From positions 62,001 to 126,000 of the forward strand of contig CAWDBV010000007.1 of assembly GCA_963800705.1 (NCBI GenBank): a stretch of DNA of 64,000 bases. The letters run 5' to 3'. A program made the translations under genes and the position numbers. The notes beneath the pieces are model-generated. The model did not search any database and was not told where the DNA came from. It saw only the letters and a list, made by a program, of their open reading frames with translations. The stretch comes from CAWDBV01 sp963800705. Its GTDB lineage: Bacteria > Actinomycetota > Thermoleophilia > Solirubrobacterales > 70-9. Shown piece by piece: positions 16,609-24,744 of this stretch. Every line of letters starts with the position of its first letter. The stretch's first letter is position 1.

Positions 16609-17320
16609 GCTGGCCGGTCGCGAGGAGACGGGATCCGCGTGCCCGGTAGGGGCCTGCGACGGCTCCGGCTGGGTCCTCGGACCAGAGGACATCGCCCGCG
16701 CGTGCGAGTGCCGCGAGAAGCGGATCGCCAAGGCGCGCTCGAGCGGGGTCGCCTCGGTGATCCCCGCCAAGTACCGCGGCGTCTCCTTCGACCGCCCGCC
16801 GGTCTCCTCGATGCCGGCCGCGCTAACCGACCCGATCCGCTCCTTCAGCGAGACGATCGAGACGCAGCTGGACGAGGGCCGCGGGCTGTGGCTGACCGGC
16901 GACGTCGGCACCGGCAAGACGACGCTCGCGATGCTGATCTCGAAGAGCGCCCTCGACGCCGGCCGCTCGGTGGCGATCTACTCGCTGCCGAAGCTGCTGG
17001 CCAGGGTTCGGCGCACCTTCGACGACGCCCCGGGTGAGGACTCCTACCTGCAGCTGTTCGAGCGCCTCACCACCGTCGACCTGCTCCACATCGACGACCT
17101 CGGCGCGGAGAAGAGCTCTGACTGGGTGCTCGAACAGCTCTACGCGCTCGTCAACGAGCGCTACGAGGGCGGCCGCTCGATCCTCGTCACCACCAACCTC
17201 GACGAGGCCAAGCTCGAGGAGCAGATCGGCGCCCGCACGGTCTCGCGCCTGGTCGAGATCTGCCGCGACAACATCCTGCCGTTGTTCGGCGAGGACCGCC
17301 GCTTCGGGCTCGCTTCCTGA
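16580..17320 (+). CDS. DnaC/IstB-like AAA+ ATPase (putative helicase loader)
   Basis: A 246-residue ATPase. Walker A is GDVGTGKTT, Walker B LLHIDDLGAE, and sensor 1 SILVTTN, with a C-terminal VSRLVEIC arginine-finger region: the DnaC/DnaI/IstB pattern. The N-terminus carries a possible metal site, C21-x4-C26-x15-C42-x-C44. The ATG at 16580 has AGGAGG just upstream and lies inside the end of dnaB (29-nt overlap), so the two genes are coupled. This suggests the protein loads or remodels DnaB. IstB-like transposase helpers are unlikely because no transposase is near. Confidence 0.83.
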   Translation: MASKSPRSSRLAGREETGSACPVGACDGSGWVLGPEDIARACECREKRIAKARSSGVASVIPAKYRGVSFDRPPVSSMPAALTDPIRSFSETIETQLDEGRGLWLTGDVGTGKTTLAMLISKSALDAGRSVAIYSLPKLLARVRRTFDDAPGEDSYLQLFERLTTVDLLHIDDLGAEKSSDWVLEQLYALVNERYEGGRSILVTTNLDEAKLEEQIGARTVSRLVEICRDNILPLFGEDRRFGLAS

Positions 17321-17353
17321 GGCAAGCGGCCGGAAGATTGCGGCGCCTGCCCT

Positions 17354-17359
17354 CATAAT
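17354..17359 (+). promoter_or_regulatory. -10 box of purA
   Basis: CATAAT ends 9 nt before the purA ATG at 17369. No ribosome-binding site lies between them, which suggests a leaderless or near-leaderless transcript. Confidence 0.4.
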
Positions 17360-17368
17360 CCCCTGGTC

Positions 17369-18670
17369 ATGCCTGGAACCGTGATCGTCGGCGCCCAGTG
17401 GGGCGACGAAGGAAAAGGGAAGGTCACCGACCTGCTCGCCGAGCAGGCCGACGTCGTGATCCGCTTTCAGGGCGGCAACAACGCCGGCCACACAATCGTC
17501 CGCGACGGTCAGGAGTTCAAGTTCCATCTGATTCCCTCAGGAATCCTGTATCCCGGGAAGGCGTGCGCGATCGGCAACGGGGTGGTGATCGACCCGCGCG
17601 TACTGACCGGGGAGCTCGACGCCCTGCGCTCGCGCAAGATCGACGTCAGCGGCCTGCGGATCTCGGCGAACGCGCACCTGATCATGCCCTACCACGTCAA
17701 GCTCGACACGGCCGGCGAGGCGAAGCTCGGCAAGCTCTCGATCGGGACCACGCGGCGCGGGATCGGGCCCTGCTACGCCGACAAGGCATCGCGGCTCGGG
17801 ATCCGGGTCCAGGACCTGCTCGACGAGAAGATCCTTCGTAAGAAGATCATGGCGGCGATGGAGCCGAAGGCGCCGGCGCTGCGCGAGTTCGCCAAGGACC
17901 CCGAGCTCGACCTGCACGCGATGACCGAGGAGTTCCTCACCTACGGCCACCGGCTCGAACCCCACATCACCGACACCGCCCACCTCTGCTGGGAGGCGCT
18001 CGACGCCGGCGACACCGTGCTCTTCGAGGGCGCCCAGGGGACGCTGCTCGACCTCGACCACGGCACCTATCCGTTCGTGACCTCATCGAACCCGGTCGCC
18101 GGCGCTGCGTGCGTCGGCGCCGGCGTCGGCCCCGCGGACATCGACGAGGTATGGGGGATCACAAAGGCCTACACGACCCGGGTCGGCGCCGGCCCGTTCC
18201 CGACCGAGCTCACCGATGAGATCGGCGACCAGATCCGCGAACGCGGCCAGGAGCGAGGCACGACCACCGGCCGCGACCGACGCTGCGGGTGGATGGACCT
18301 GGTGGCGCTGCGCTACGCGGTGCGGCTGAACACGATGTCGGCGCTCGTTGTCACGAAGCTCGACGTTCTCTCCGGGATCGACCCGCTCAAGGTCTGCGTC
18401 CGCTACCGCCATCCCGAGGGCGCGGTCTTCGACGAGTTCCCCTACCACCAGTCGATCATCCACGCCGCCGAGCCCGAGTACGAGGAGCTTCCCGGCTGGG
18501 AGGCCGACATCGGCGGCGCCCGCAGCGAAGCCGACCTGCCACCCGAAGCGCGCGACTACCTGGCCGCGATCGCCGACCACGCCCGCGCGCCGGTCCGGCT
18601 CGTCGGCGTCGGCCCGGCCCGAGACCAGGTCGTCTGGATCGGCGAAGAGCCGCAGCTGAAGGCCGCTTAG
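17369..18670 (+). CDS. purA: Adenylosuccinate synthetase
   Basis: PurA condenses IMP and aspartate with GTP to adenylosuccinate, the first committed step to AMP. The 433-residue protein has the standard length and motifs: VGAQWGDEGKGKVTD (GTP P-loop and catalytic Asp), FQGGNNAGHT, GTTRRGIGPCYADK, EGAQGTLLDLDHGTYPFVTSSN, and TTTGRDRRCGW in the C-terminal part. It stands alone on the plus strand and converges with the membrane protein at 18672, stop codons almost touching. Confidence 0.97.
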   Translation: MPGTVIVGAQWGDEGKGKVTDLLAEQADVVIRFQGGNNAGHTIVRDGQEFKFHLIPSGILYPGKACAIGNGVVIDPRVLTGELDALRSRKIDVSGLRISANAHLIMPYHVKLDTAGEAKLGKLSIGTTRRGIGPCYADKASRLGIRVQDLLDEKILRKKIMAAMEPKAPALREFAKDPELDLHAMTEEFLTYGHRLEPHITDTAHLCWEALDAGDTVLFEGAQGTLLDLDHGTYPFVTSSNPVAGAACVGAGVGPADIDEVWGITKAYTTRVGAGPFPTELTDEIGDQIRERGQERGTTTGRDRRCGWMDLVALRYAVRLNTMSALVVTKLDVLSGIDPLKVCVRYRHPEGAVFDEFPYHQSIIHAAEPEYEELPGWEADIGGARSEADLPPEARDYLAAIADHARAPVRLVGVGPARDQVVWIGEEPQLKAA

Positions 18671-18671
18671 C

Positions 18672-19418
18672 TCAGTCGGCGTCCGCGACGTGACCGACGT
18701 CGGCGGGCTCGTCCGGGACGGCGTGCAGCTCGGCGCCGCTGGCGTGGCCGGGGTGCGGGATCAGCTCCTCGTCCTCGGCCTTGCGCTCGCCGCGACGCAG
18801 CATCCGCATAGCCAGGATCGAGGCCGAGAGCGTCGCCGCGATCGCGAAGCTGATCTGGACGCTGAGCAGCCCCTGCCGGGACCAGTAGACGTCCTGGAGG
18901 TCGAGCAGCAGCGCCGCTTCGTCGAAGGTGAGGCCCATGCCGGCGCCGAAGCCGAAGGCGAGCGTCTCCTCGGCGCGCGAGTTCTCGGTCACCAGCGCCG
19001 CGCCGCCGCTGCCGAACGCGATCAGGATCCCGGGGACGAAGTGGTGGACGTGGGTGTCGCCGACGATGATGTCCGAGGTCGGCCACCAGCCGCCGCGGAT
19101 CCCCCAGGTGGTGAGGCGGACGGTGGCGAAGGCGCCGAGGAACCCGGTGAGGATGTTGAAGAGCACGGTCTCGTGGCGAGGCGCCTCCTCATAGGCCGTG
19201 AGAGCAACGGTGGCGGTGTCCGAGGCAGCGAGCCCAAGGGCCTCCGCGGTGACAGCTTCCTTGCGCTCCTGGCGGCGCTTCAGCATCCTGCTCACCTCGC
19301 CCGCGACCACCGCCCCGGCGCTGACCAGGGTGAGCGCCGCGAGCCCGACGGTCACCCGTTCGGCGGACTTGCTGATCCGGTCGGTTCTACGTCGCCTGAG
19401 CCATTCTCTTCCCAGCAT
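18672..19418 (-). CDS. Conserved integral membrane protein with HVHHF motif
   Basis: A 248-residue protein of unknown function. A basic N-terminus precedes a hydrophobic segment (about 23-42) and, after a short charged loop, about four more helices (90-210). The motif VGDTHVHHFVPGI at about 142-154 is strikingly His-rich and sits between helices, a possible metal site. Similar HVHH membrane proteins of unknown role exist in actinobacteria. The C-terminal 35 residues are acidic and soluble. A leaderless -10 box precedes the ATG. Confidence 0.6.
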   Translation of the reverse strand: MLGREWLRRRRTDRISKSAERVTVGLAALTLVSAGAVVAGEVSRMLKRRQERKEAVTAEALGLAASDTATVALTAYEEAPRHETVLFNILTGFLGAFATVRLTTWGIRGGWWPTSDIIVGDTHVHHFVPGILIAFGSGGAALVTENSRAEETLAFGFGAGMGLTFDEAALLLDLQDVYWSRQGLLSVQISFAIAATLSASILAMRMLRRGERKAEDEELIPHPGHASGAELHAVPDEPADVGHVADAD

Positions 19419-19427
19419 CTTGCGGCA

Positions 19428-19433
19428 ATTCTA
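19428..19433 (-). promoter_or_regulatory. -10 box of the HVHHF membrane protein gene
   Basis: On the minus strand TAGAAT ends 9 nt before the ATG at 19418. There is no ribosome-binding site in between. Confidence 0.45.
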
Positions 19434-19588
19434 GGCACCACGTGCAGCGGTTTCCGCCCCCCGAAGAAATAGGATTCGCATCGATGAGGAGATTGTTCAC
19501 CCCTGCACGGGCAGGTTGGGGCGCGGTTCGCCATGTCGCCTGGTACCTCAGCTACCACGCGGGCGGGCGTGAGCGCGCGAACGGCTGA

Positions 19589-20470
19589 CTAGCCGCTCCT
19601 CGCCTCGATAACCCGGACCAGACGCGCGCCGGCGGGCTCGACCCTTCCGGCGGCGCTCGGGTGCTCGTCGCAGTGGTGGATCGCGAGCGGGCCGAAGCCG
19701 GCATCGCGAAGCGCCCGCACCGCCTCCGCGTCGTCGGCGAAGTGGACGTGCATGCGCCCGCGCACGAACAGTGAGATCGCCGCGAACCCCGCCCGCGACA
19801 GCAGCCCCGTGTGCTCGCTGCCCAGATAGATGTCGGAGAGGTAGACGCCGCTCGGAAACCTCTGCATCGCCGCCGCGATCCGCTCCCAGAGCCCGATCAC
19901 CGCGTCGCGGTCAAAGTAGTTGAGCAGGCCCTCGGTGATGAACGCGACGCCGAGGCCGGGGTCGAGGCCGGCGGCGAGCTCGGCGATGCTGCCCGGGCCG
20001 TGGTCCGCAAACGCGTCGAGCTCGGCGAGCCGGTGCCGCTCCGGCGCACCCCCCGCCCGCCCGAGCGCTCGCCGCTTGTTGGCGACCATCCCGGGCAGGT
20101 CGGCCTCGACGTAGTCGAGATCGGGATGGCGGCGCGAGAACCGCAGCCCGCGTCCTGAGAGCCCGCAGGCGATCTCGACCACCTGCCCGACCCGCCGCTC
20201 GGCGACCGCGGCTTCGAGCAGGTCGTCGAGGACCAGGTGCCTGGCGACCAGGTTTCCCTCCAGCGTCGGGCGGCCAAGCGCTCGCATGGTGCGCATCGTC
20301 GGCTGCAGGGCGCCGAACATCAGCCGCCCTCGCTGTGTGGCCAGCTTGCGCGGAGACAGCTTGTTGCGCGCCCATACGGCGGCCGTGTAATGCGCGGTCG
20401 GGCCGATCGACTCCGACGGCTTCGACCCGGGGGCTACTTCTTCTTCCGCGTCTTCTTCTTCTTCACGCAC
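19589..20470 (-). CDS. SAM-dependent methyltransferase, leucine carboxyl methyltransferase type
   Basis: A class I methyltransferase of the PPM/LCMT-like (O-methyltransferase) family. VVEIACGLSGRGLRFS is the SAM-binding motif I, YVEADLPGMVANKRRAL is motif II, and FITEGLLNYFDRDAVIGL is the family's motif with the LxYF pair. The substrate is unknown. The start is ambiguous. The first family-like residues are IGPTAHYTAAVW, and in-frame starts are GTG 20470 and ATG 20506, both inside the 3' end of the preceding gene. A GTA overlapping that gene's TAG stop at 20437 is also in frame. I use GTG 20470. Confidence 0.72.
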   Translation of the reverse strand: MREEEEDAEEEVAPGSKPSESIGPTAHYTAAVWARNKLSPRKLATQRGRLMFGALQPTMRTMRALGRPTLEGNLVARHLVLDDLLEAAVAERRVGQVVEIACGLSGRGLRFSRRHPDLDYVEADLPGMVANKRRALGRAGGAPERHRLAELDAFADHGPGSIAELAAGLDPGLGVAFITEGLLNYFDRDAVIGLWERIAAAMQRFPSGVYLSDIYLGSEHTGLLSRAGFAAISLFVRGRMHVHFADDAEAVRALRDAGFGPLAIHHCDEHPSAAGRVEPAGARLVRVIEARSG

Positions 20471-21510
20471 TTGCCCCGCTTGTTCCGCTTCTTGCCCTTC
20501 TTGCATTTCTTGGTCGCGGGGGTGGTGGTCGTCGAGGTCGAAGGTGTAGTCGCGGCCGCGGTGGTCGGCGTCACCGGCGGGGTCGGCGTCGGCGGCGGAG
20601 GCGTGCCGGCCGCGATCGTAAACGAGGTGTTGGCCCCGCGCTCGGTGTCGATCGGGAAGCCGTCGGTGCCGGTCGGGTCATACACGGCCCGCGCCCGGTA
20701 CACGGGGGCGGCGCCCGGCGTGGTCGTGAACGGGACCGTGACCGCGAACTCGACCATCTTCACGGTCTCACCGGGGGCGAAGGTGACGTTAACGGGAGAG
20801 CCCGAGGCCGATGTCCCAGAGGCGTTGATCGGGTCGAGGAAAATGCCGACGTTTGTGGTCCCGGCCGTGTTTCCGCCGCGAGTCAGCGTCGCGGTGTAGG
20901 TCGCGTAGCTGCCCTGCGTGACCATCGTCCCGGGCGCGGGCCCGGTGGTCGCGATCGCGATCTGGGCGTCGGTGACCGGGAAGCCGACCTCGGGCAGGAT
21001 CGCGGCGGTCTGCTGGGTGCCGCCGCCGGTCAGCCCGATCGCCTGGGCGGCGTGGATGAAAGCGACCGCGCCGGAGAAGAGCGGCGAGCCCTCGACCGAG
21101 CTGAGCCCGATCGCAGCCGGTTGCATCGTCGGGGTGATCGTCACGTTGAGGGACTCGAACAGAGTCCCGTCAAGATCGTCGAGAACAACGACGACGACGG
21201 AAGGCGGCACCAGCTGCGCGATGCAAATCGCGCCGATGCTGGTGGTGCAGCTGCCGGCTGCGCTGATCGAAACCGCCGGTGCCCCGTAACCGAAGATCGC
21301 CCCCTCGGTGGCGGGGATCGTGACGCCGGCGGTCATCGGCAGCCCGCGCACGAATGCGCCGGGCGGCATCGGCGGCTGCGCCGCCGGCGGCCCGGTGATC
21401 GCCTGCGCCTCGGCACGCGCCGCGGACACGCCGCCCGCGAGCGCGAGCAGGGCAAGCGAAAGGACCAGCGCCCTCTTGCCGAGCTTCAATCCCTCACCGA
21501 GAATTGCCAT
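20434..21510 (-). CDS. Secreted protein with Lys-rich C-terminal tail
   Basis: A 358-residue exported protein. A signal peptide (about 1-33, cut near ARAEA) is followed by beta-rich sequence with repeated Thr/Val strands. A Thr/Pro-rich linker (TPPPPTPTPPVTPTT) then leads to a Lys/Arg-rich end with two cysteines (KKCKKGKKRNKRGKC and further Lys). No catalytic motif is evident and no family is recognised. The open frame begins at TTG 21537; the ATG at 21510, preceded by AGAGG, gives the best signal peptide. The tail coding region overlaps the N-terminus of the methyltransferase in another frame. Confidence 0.6.
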   Translation of the reverse strand: MAILGEGLKLGKRALVLSLALLALAGGVSAARAEAQAITGPPAAQPPMPPGAFVRGLPMTAGVTIPATEGAIFGYGAPAVSISAAGSCTTSIGAICIAQLVPPSVVVVVLDDLDGTLFESLNVTITPTMQPAAIGLSSVEGSPLFSGAVAFIHAAQAIGLTGGGTQQTAAILPEVGFPVTDAQIAIATTGPAPGTMVTQGSYATYTATLTRGGNTAGTTNVGIFLDPINASGTSASGSPVNVTFAPGETVKMVEFAVTVPFTTTPGAAPVYRARAVYDPTGTDGFPIDTERGANTSFTIAAGTPPPPTPTPPVTPTTAAATTPSTSTTTTPATKKCKKGKKRNKRGKCVKKKKTRKKK

Positions 21511-21606
21511 CCACCTCTCCATCGGACGATTGGACAAACGACTGCAGTCGAGCGAGCTTATCGGGCGCCCACGCGGCAGGTGACGGGAGGTGAGTGGGCG
21601 TGGCGA

Positions 21607-21679
21607 TGGGCCGTGAAGGATTCGAACCTTCGACCTTGAGCTTAAGAGGCTCCTGCTCTACCAACTGAGCTAACGGCCC
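21607..21679 (-). tRNA. tRNA-Lys (anticodon CTT)
   Basis: A full cloverleaf can be drawn on the minus strand. The acceptor stem pairs GGGCCGT with ACGGCCC, the D arm is GCTC-AGTTGGTA-GAGC, the anticodon loop is CTCTTAA (anticodon CTT), and the T arm is GAAGG-TTCGAAT-CCTTC with discriminator A. The 3' CCA is not encoded. The length is 73 nt. Confidence 0.97.
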
Positions 21680-21740
21680 GGGTCCCGCGCCAAGGGTTGG
21701 AACGGTGCGGGCGCAGAAGTATAGGACGAGCGCCGAGCGC

Positions 21741-22571
21741 CTAGGGAGCGCCGAGCGCGCCGCCGCTGAGCCCGCCGCCGGAGCCGCCGAGCGGGTTCTC
21801 GAACGGGTCCTGGGCCGGCGCACCGGGAGCGCCGGCACCCGCACCGGCGCCCTCCTGGGCCTGCTTGCGGGCATCGGCGAGCGCCTTCTGGAACTCGGCG
21901 CCGCGCTTCTTGAATTGGGCGAGCTGCTGTTTGAGCTGCTGCTTCTGTGCGGGCTGCGCGAGGCTCTCGGCCTGGGCCGCTGCCTTTTCCGCGCCGGCGG
22001 TGTCGCCGGCGAAGTAGAGGAAGATCGCGAGCTGGGAGACGCTCCCCTGGCTCGGGGTCGCGTCGGCGACGATCTGCTGCGCATCAGCGGCCGCCTGGAT
22101 ATTGGAGAGCGCGTCCTCGGCGTTGGTCGCCGACTCGGCGAGCGAGACGTAGGCCTTCGAGATCAGCACCGCGACCTCGGGGCTCGGCGCCCCGGGCGCC
22201 ACCTTCAGGTAGCGGTCCCAGGCGTCGGCGGCCTTCTCGAACTCCTGTTTCGACTCGGTGGTAGCCGTCTCGAGCCCGGTCTCCTGGTCGACGTCGAGCT
22301 CCGCGGTCCCGGCCGAGACCCGCACCCGGGCGAGCTCGAGCAGCGCCGCCGGATTCTGCGGGTTTGCGGCAACCGCCTTCTCGGCCTCGTCGATCTGGTC
22401 CTCGAAGCCGGCCGTATCGCCGTCGCCGCCGACCCCGAGGCCGTCGAGCAGGCCGCCGGAGACCTCTCCGCCGATCCCGAACAGGATCAGGCCGCCCCCC
22501 ATGAGGATCGCGAGCATGGCGTAGATGACGCGGATGAAGTTGCGGCGGCGGCCGCGAAGGTCGAAAAGCAC
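21741..22571 (-). CDS. Membrane-anchored TPR-like protein
   Basis: A 276-residue protein. One N-terminal membrane helix (about 14-36) precedes a soluble helical region with TPR-like pairs: NPQNPAALLELARVRVSAG, AWDRYLKVAPGAPSPEV and LAIFLYFAGDTAGAEKAAAQA. A Gln/Lys-rich helix and a Gly/Ala-rich end follow. It looks like a periplasm-facing or cytoplasmic scaffold; no enzyme motif is visible. The GTG start has a -10 box 6 nt upstream. It lies between tatC and a tRNA, on the same strand as tatA-tatC. Confidence 0.7.
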   Translation of the reverse strand: MLFDLRGRRRNFIRVIYAMLAILMGGGLILFGIGGEVSGGLLDGLGVGGDGDTAGFEDQIDEAEKAVAANPQNPAALLELARVRVSAGTAELDVDQETGLETATTESKQEFEKAADAWDRYLKVAPGAPSPEVAVLISKAYVSLAESATNAEDALSNIQAAADAQQIVADATPSQGSVSQLAIFLYFAGDTAGAEKAAAQAESLAQPAQKQQLKQQLAQFKKRGAEFQKALADARKQAQEGAGAGAGAPGAPAQDPFENPLGGSGGGLSGGALGAP

Positions 22572-22577
22572 GCGGGT

Positions 22578-22583
22578 AGGCTA
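22578..22583 (-). promoter_or_regulatory. -10 box of the TPR protein gene
   Basis: TAGCCT on the minus strand ends 6 nt before the GTG at 22571. It lies inside the 13-bp gap after tatC. Confidence 0.4.
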
Positions 22584-22584
22584 G

Positions 22585-23379
22585 CTATACGGCCTCGCCG
22601 GGCGCGGCACCCGTCCCGGGATCGGGCGTTTCGGGCTCCTCTTCCTCGCGCTGCCAGGCGGGGGCAAAGAGGCGCGCGAGCAGCAAACTGCCCTCGAAGA
22701 GCAGCAGCAGCGGCACCATCGCGATCAGCATCGTCACCGGATCGGTGCCCGGGAGCAGCATCGCCAGAACCGCGATAACGAGCACCGCATAGCGGCGGTT
22801 GGCGGCGATCTGCTTCGGGGTGACGATCCCGAGCCGGGTCACGGCGAGCACCCCGAGCGGCAGCTCGTAGAGCAGCCCGACCGAGATCAGCGCCATCGAC
22901 AGGAAGCTGTAGTACTCGCGGGCGCGGATCTGGATGTTGAAGTCGTTCTCGTTGAAGTTGAGAAGGAAGCTGGCCGCCGCCGGGACGATGAAGAAGTAGG
23001 CGAACACGACTCCGCCGATGAACAGCAGCGGCGCGATCAGCAGGAACGGGAGCAGGGTCCGCTTCTCGTCGGGCGCCAGCGCCGGCAGGGCGAAGGCGTA
23101 GAGGTGGTAGATGATCACCGGCAGCGAGATCAGGATCGCGCCGTAGGCGCAGACGGTGAGCGTGGTGGTGAACGGCTCGGCGACGCCGAAAGTGATCGGC
23201 ACCCTGCCCTCGGGAAGCGGCTCGTTGGCGATCTCGAGCAGGAAGTCGTTCTGCCAGAAGCAGACCGCGAGCGCGGCAACGAACACGATCGCGCAGACGA
23301 TCAGCCGCGAGCGGAGCTCGTCGAGGTGCTCGACGAGTGTGAGCCGGTCCTCGAAGTCGACCGGCCCCAGCCGGGCCAC
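22585..23379 (-). CDS. tatC: Sec-independent protein translocase TatC
   Basis: TatC is the six-helix membrane receptor for twin-arginine signal peptides. The 264-residue protein has the hallmarks: LTLVEHLDELRSRLIV at the N-terminus (cytoplasmic signal-binding region), FxLPALAPDEKR in the loop after TM3, FNFNE-like segments, and a Pro-rich final helix region. It lies 3 nt downstream of tatA. Tat substrates in this window include the ferritin-like pair at 24.7-25.9 kb and the Rieske protein. Confidence 0.96.
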   Translation of the reverse strand: MARLGPVDFEDRLTLVEHLDELRSRLIVCAIVFVAALAVCFWQNDFLLEIANEPLPEGRVPITFGVAEPFTTTLTVCAYGAILISLPVIIYHLYAFALPALAPDEKRTLLPFLLIAPLLFIGGVVFAYFFIVPAAASFLLNFNENDFNIQIRAREYYSFLSMALISVGLLYELPLGVLAVTRLGIVTPKQIAANRRYAVLVIAVLAMLLPGTDPVTMLIAMVPLLLLFEGSLLLARLFAPAWQREEEEPETPDPGTGAAPGEAV

Positions 23380-23382
23380 GGG

Positions 23383-23655
23383 CTACGCCTTTTTCTCGGT
23401 GATCACTTCGCCCTCGACCGGCTTCTCGGCGGCCGGGGGCTGCGGGCGAGCCGCGGAGGCCTGCTCGGAGGCCTGAAGCTCCTGTTTCTTGTGCTCGACG
23501 CTTTCGGTGTCGTCATTGTCCTTGCCGAGCGCGCCGCGGAAGTCGCGGATTCCCTTCCCCATCGACCGCCCGAGCTCGGGCAGGCGCTTGGGGCCGAAAA
23601 TGATCAGCACGATGACGAGCACGATCGCGATCTCGAGAGGTCCGATATTGGGCAT
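23383..23655 (-). CDS. tatA: Twin-arginine translocase subunit TatA/TatB type
   Basis: A 90-residue single-span protein. The N-terminal helix IGPLEIAIVLVIVLIIFGPKRLPELGRSMGKGIRDFR has the TatA FGPKRLPELG hinge and amphipathic helix. A charged, disordered tail follows. TatA oligomerises to form the protein-conducting element of the Tat system with TatC, encoded immediately downstream. The residue pattern suits TatA/E slightly better than TatB. A leaderless -10 box lies just upstream. Confidence 0.93.
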   Translation of the reverse strand: MPNIGPLEIAIVLVIVLIIFGPKRLPELGRSMGKGIRDFRGALGKDNDDTESVEHKKQELQASEQASAARPQPPAAEKPVEGEVITEKKA

Positions 23656-23663
23656 CGCGCGGA

Positions 23664-23669
23664 ATGGTA
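23664..23669 (-). promoter_or_regulatory. -10 box of tatA-tatC
   Basis: TACCAT on the minus strand ends 8 nt before the tatA ATG at 23655, with no Shine-Dalgarno sequence. Confidence 0.4.
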
Positions 23670-23688
23670 GCGGCAGCCCGCTACCGGA

Positions 23689-24315
23689 TCATTTCTTGGG
23701 CGAGCCCTTGCGCGCCCCGCTCGCGTCGCGGGTGCCGTTCGCCGACCGATCGCCCTCCTCGAAGTTGAGGTAGTAGCGGCTCGCGGTCGGCTCTTCCTGG
23801 CCCTGGTACTTGCTCCCCGCCTCCTCCCCGTAGGGGCGCTCAACCGCCTCATCCATGCGCATGAACGAGATCTGCCCGATCGGCATTCCCTCGTAGATCG
23901 TGATCGGGAGGTTGGCGAGGTTGGAAAGCTCGAGCGTCAGGTTGCCCTCGAACCCCGGGTCGACGAATCCGGCGGTCGAGTGGATGACGAGCCCGAGCCG
24001 GCCGAGCGAGGACTTTCCCTCCAGCCTCGCGACGATGTCATCAGGAATCTTGACCCGCTCGAGCGTCTGCCCGAGCACGAACTCGCCCGGGTGGAGCACG
24101 AACGGATCGCCCTCAGCGACCTTGACGAGCTCGGTCAGGTCCTCCATCGGTTCGCGCACGTCGATGTAGGGGCGGCGCGAGTTGTGGAAGACGCGGAAGG
24201 CGCCGTCGACCCGTATGTCGACGCTCGAGGGCTGCACGAGCGACTCGTCGTAGGGGTCGAAGACGAGCCTCCCGGCCTCGATCTCGGCCTTGATCGTGCG
24301 GTCGCTGAGCACCAT
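23689..24315 (-). CDS. dcd: dCTP deaminase
   Basis: Dcd deaminates dCTP to dUTP, or in actinobacteria bifunctionally to dUMP, supplying thymidylate precursors. The 208-residue protein has VLSDRTIKAEIEAGRL at the N-terminus, SSVDIRVDGAFRVF, the active-site motif ARLEGKSSLGRLGLVIHSTAGFVDPGFEG and the C-terminal GSKYQGQ. The mycobacterial bifunctional enzyme has the same overall layout, but the distinguishing residues cannot be settled by eye. The C-terminal 25 residues are a hydrophilic extension. The ATG follows a TAGACT box by 10 nt. Confidence 0.94.
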   Translation of the reverse strand: MVLSDRTIKAEIEAGRLVFDPYDESLVQPSSVDIRVDGAFRVFHNSRRPYIDVREPMEDLTELVKVAEGDPFVLHPGEFVLGQTLERVKIPDDIVARLEGKSSLGRLGLVIHSTAGFVDPGFEGNLTLELSNLANLPITIYEGMPIGQISFMRMDEAVERPYGEEAGSKYQGQEEPTASRYYLNFEEGDRSANGTRDASGARKGSPKK

Positions 24316-24325
24316 CGCTGGGGCC

Positions 24326-24331
24326 AGTCTA
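24326..24331 (-). promoter_or_regulatory. -10 box of dcd
   Basis: TAGACT on the minus strand ends 10 nt before the dcd ATG at 24315. Confidence 0.4.
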
Positions 24332-24455
24332 TTGCCGCCCCCGCCGCGAACCCCAACATCCGGCTAAAGACCTTGGCCCAGCTTCCGATAGATGCTTGTA
24401 GATGGACGCACCGCGACGCACAAAGAGGCTCTCGACCCCGCCGGCGAAAGAGGGG

Positions 24456-24740
24456 ATGCATGTCTGTCCCGAGTGCAGCTCCGAGCTCGTGCAGCCGGTC
24501 GAATGGTGGGAGCGCGACGCGGACAGCTGGGCGGTCGAGCTGCGCTGTCCCGAGTGCGAGTGGCGCGGCGGCGGCGTCTTCAGCCAGACCCACGTCGACC
24601 GCTACGACCGCATTCTCGACGACGGATGCCGCTCGATCCACAACGACCTCGAGAAGCTTGCCCGCGACGCGATGGAGTCCGAGGTGAACGCGTTCGTCGA
24701 GGCGCTGCAGGGCGAGAAGATCCTCCCCGAAGACTTCTAG
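24456..24740 (+). CDS. Small zinc-ribbon protein
   Basis: A 94-residue protein beginning MHVCPECSSELVQP. A second CPECEW follows about 32 residues later, forming a four-cysteine zinc ribbon, and the protein ends in an acidic helical segment and ILPEDF. I know no function for this family; it looks like a regulator or adaptor. The open frame extends to ATG 24402, but the ATG at 24456 has AAAGAGGGG just upstream and starts at the ribbon. It is convergent with the ferritin-like gene, with a 4-bp gap. Confidence 0.6.
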   Translation: MHVCPECSSELVQPVEWWERDADSWAVELRCPECEWRGGGVFSQTHVDRYDRILDDGCRSIHNDLEKLARDAMESEVNAFVEALQGEKILPEDF

Positions 24741-24744
24741 ATCT

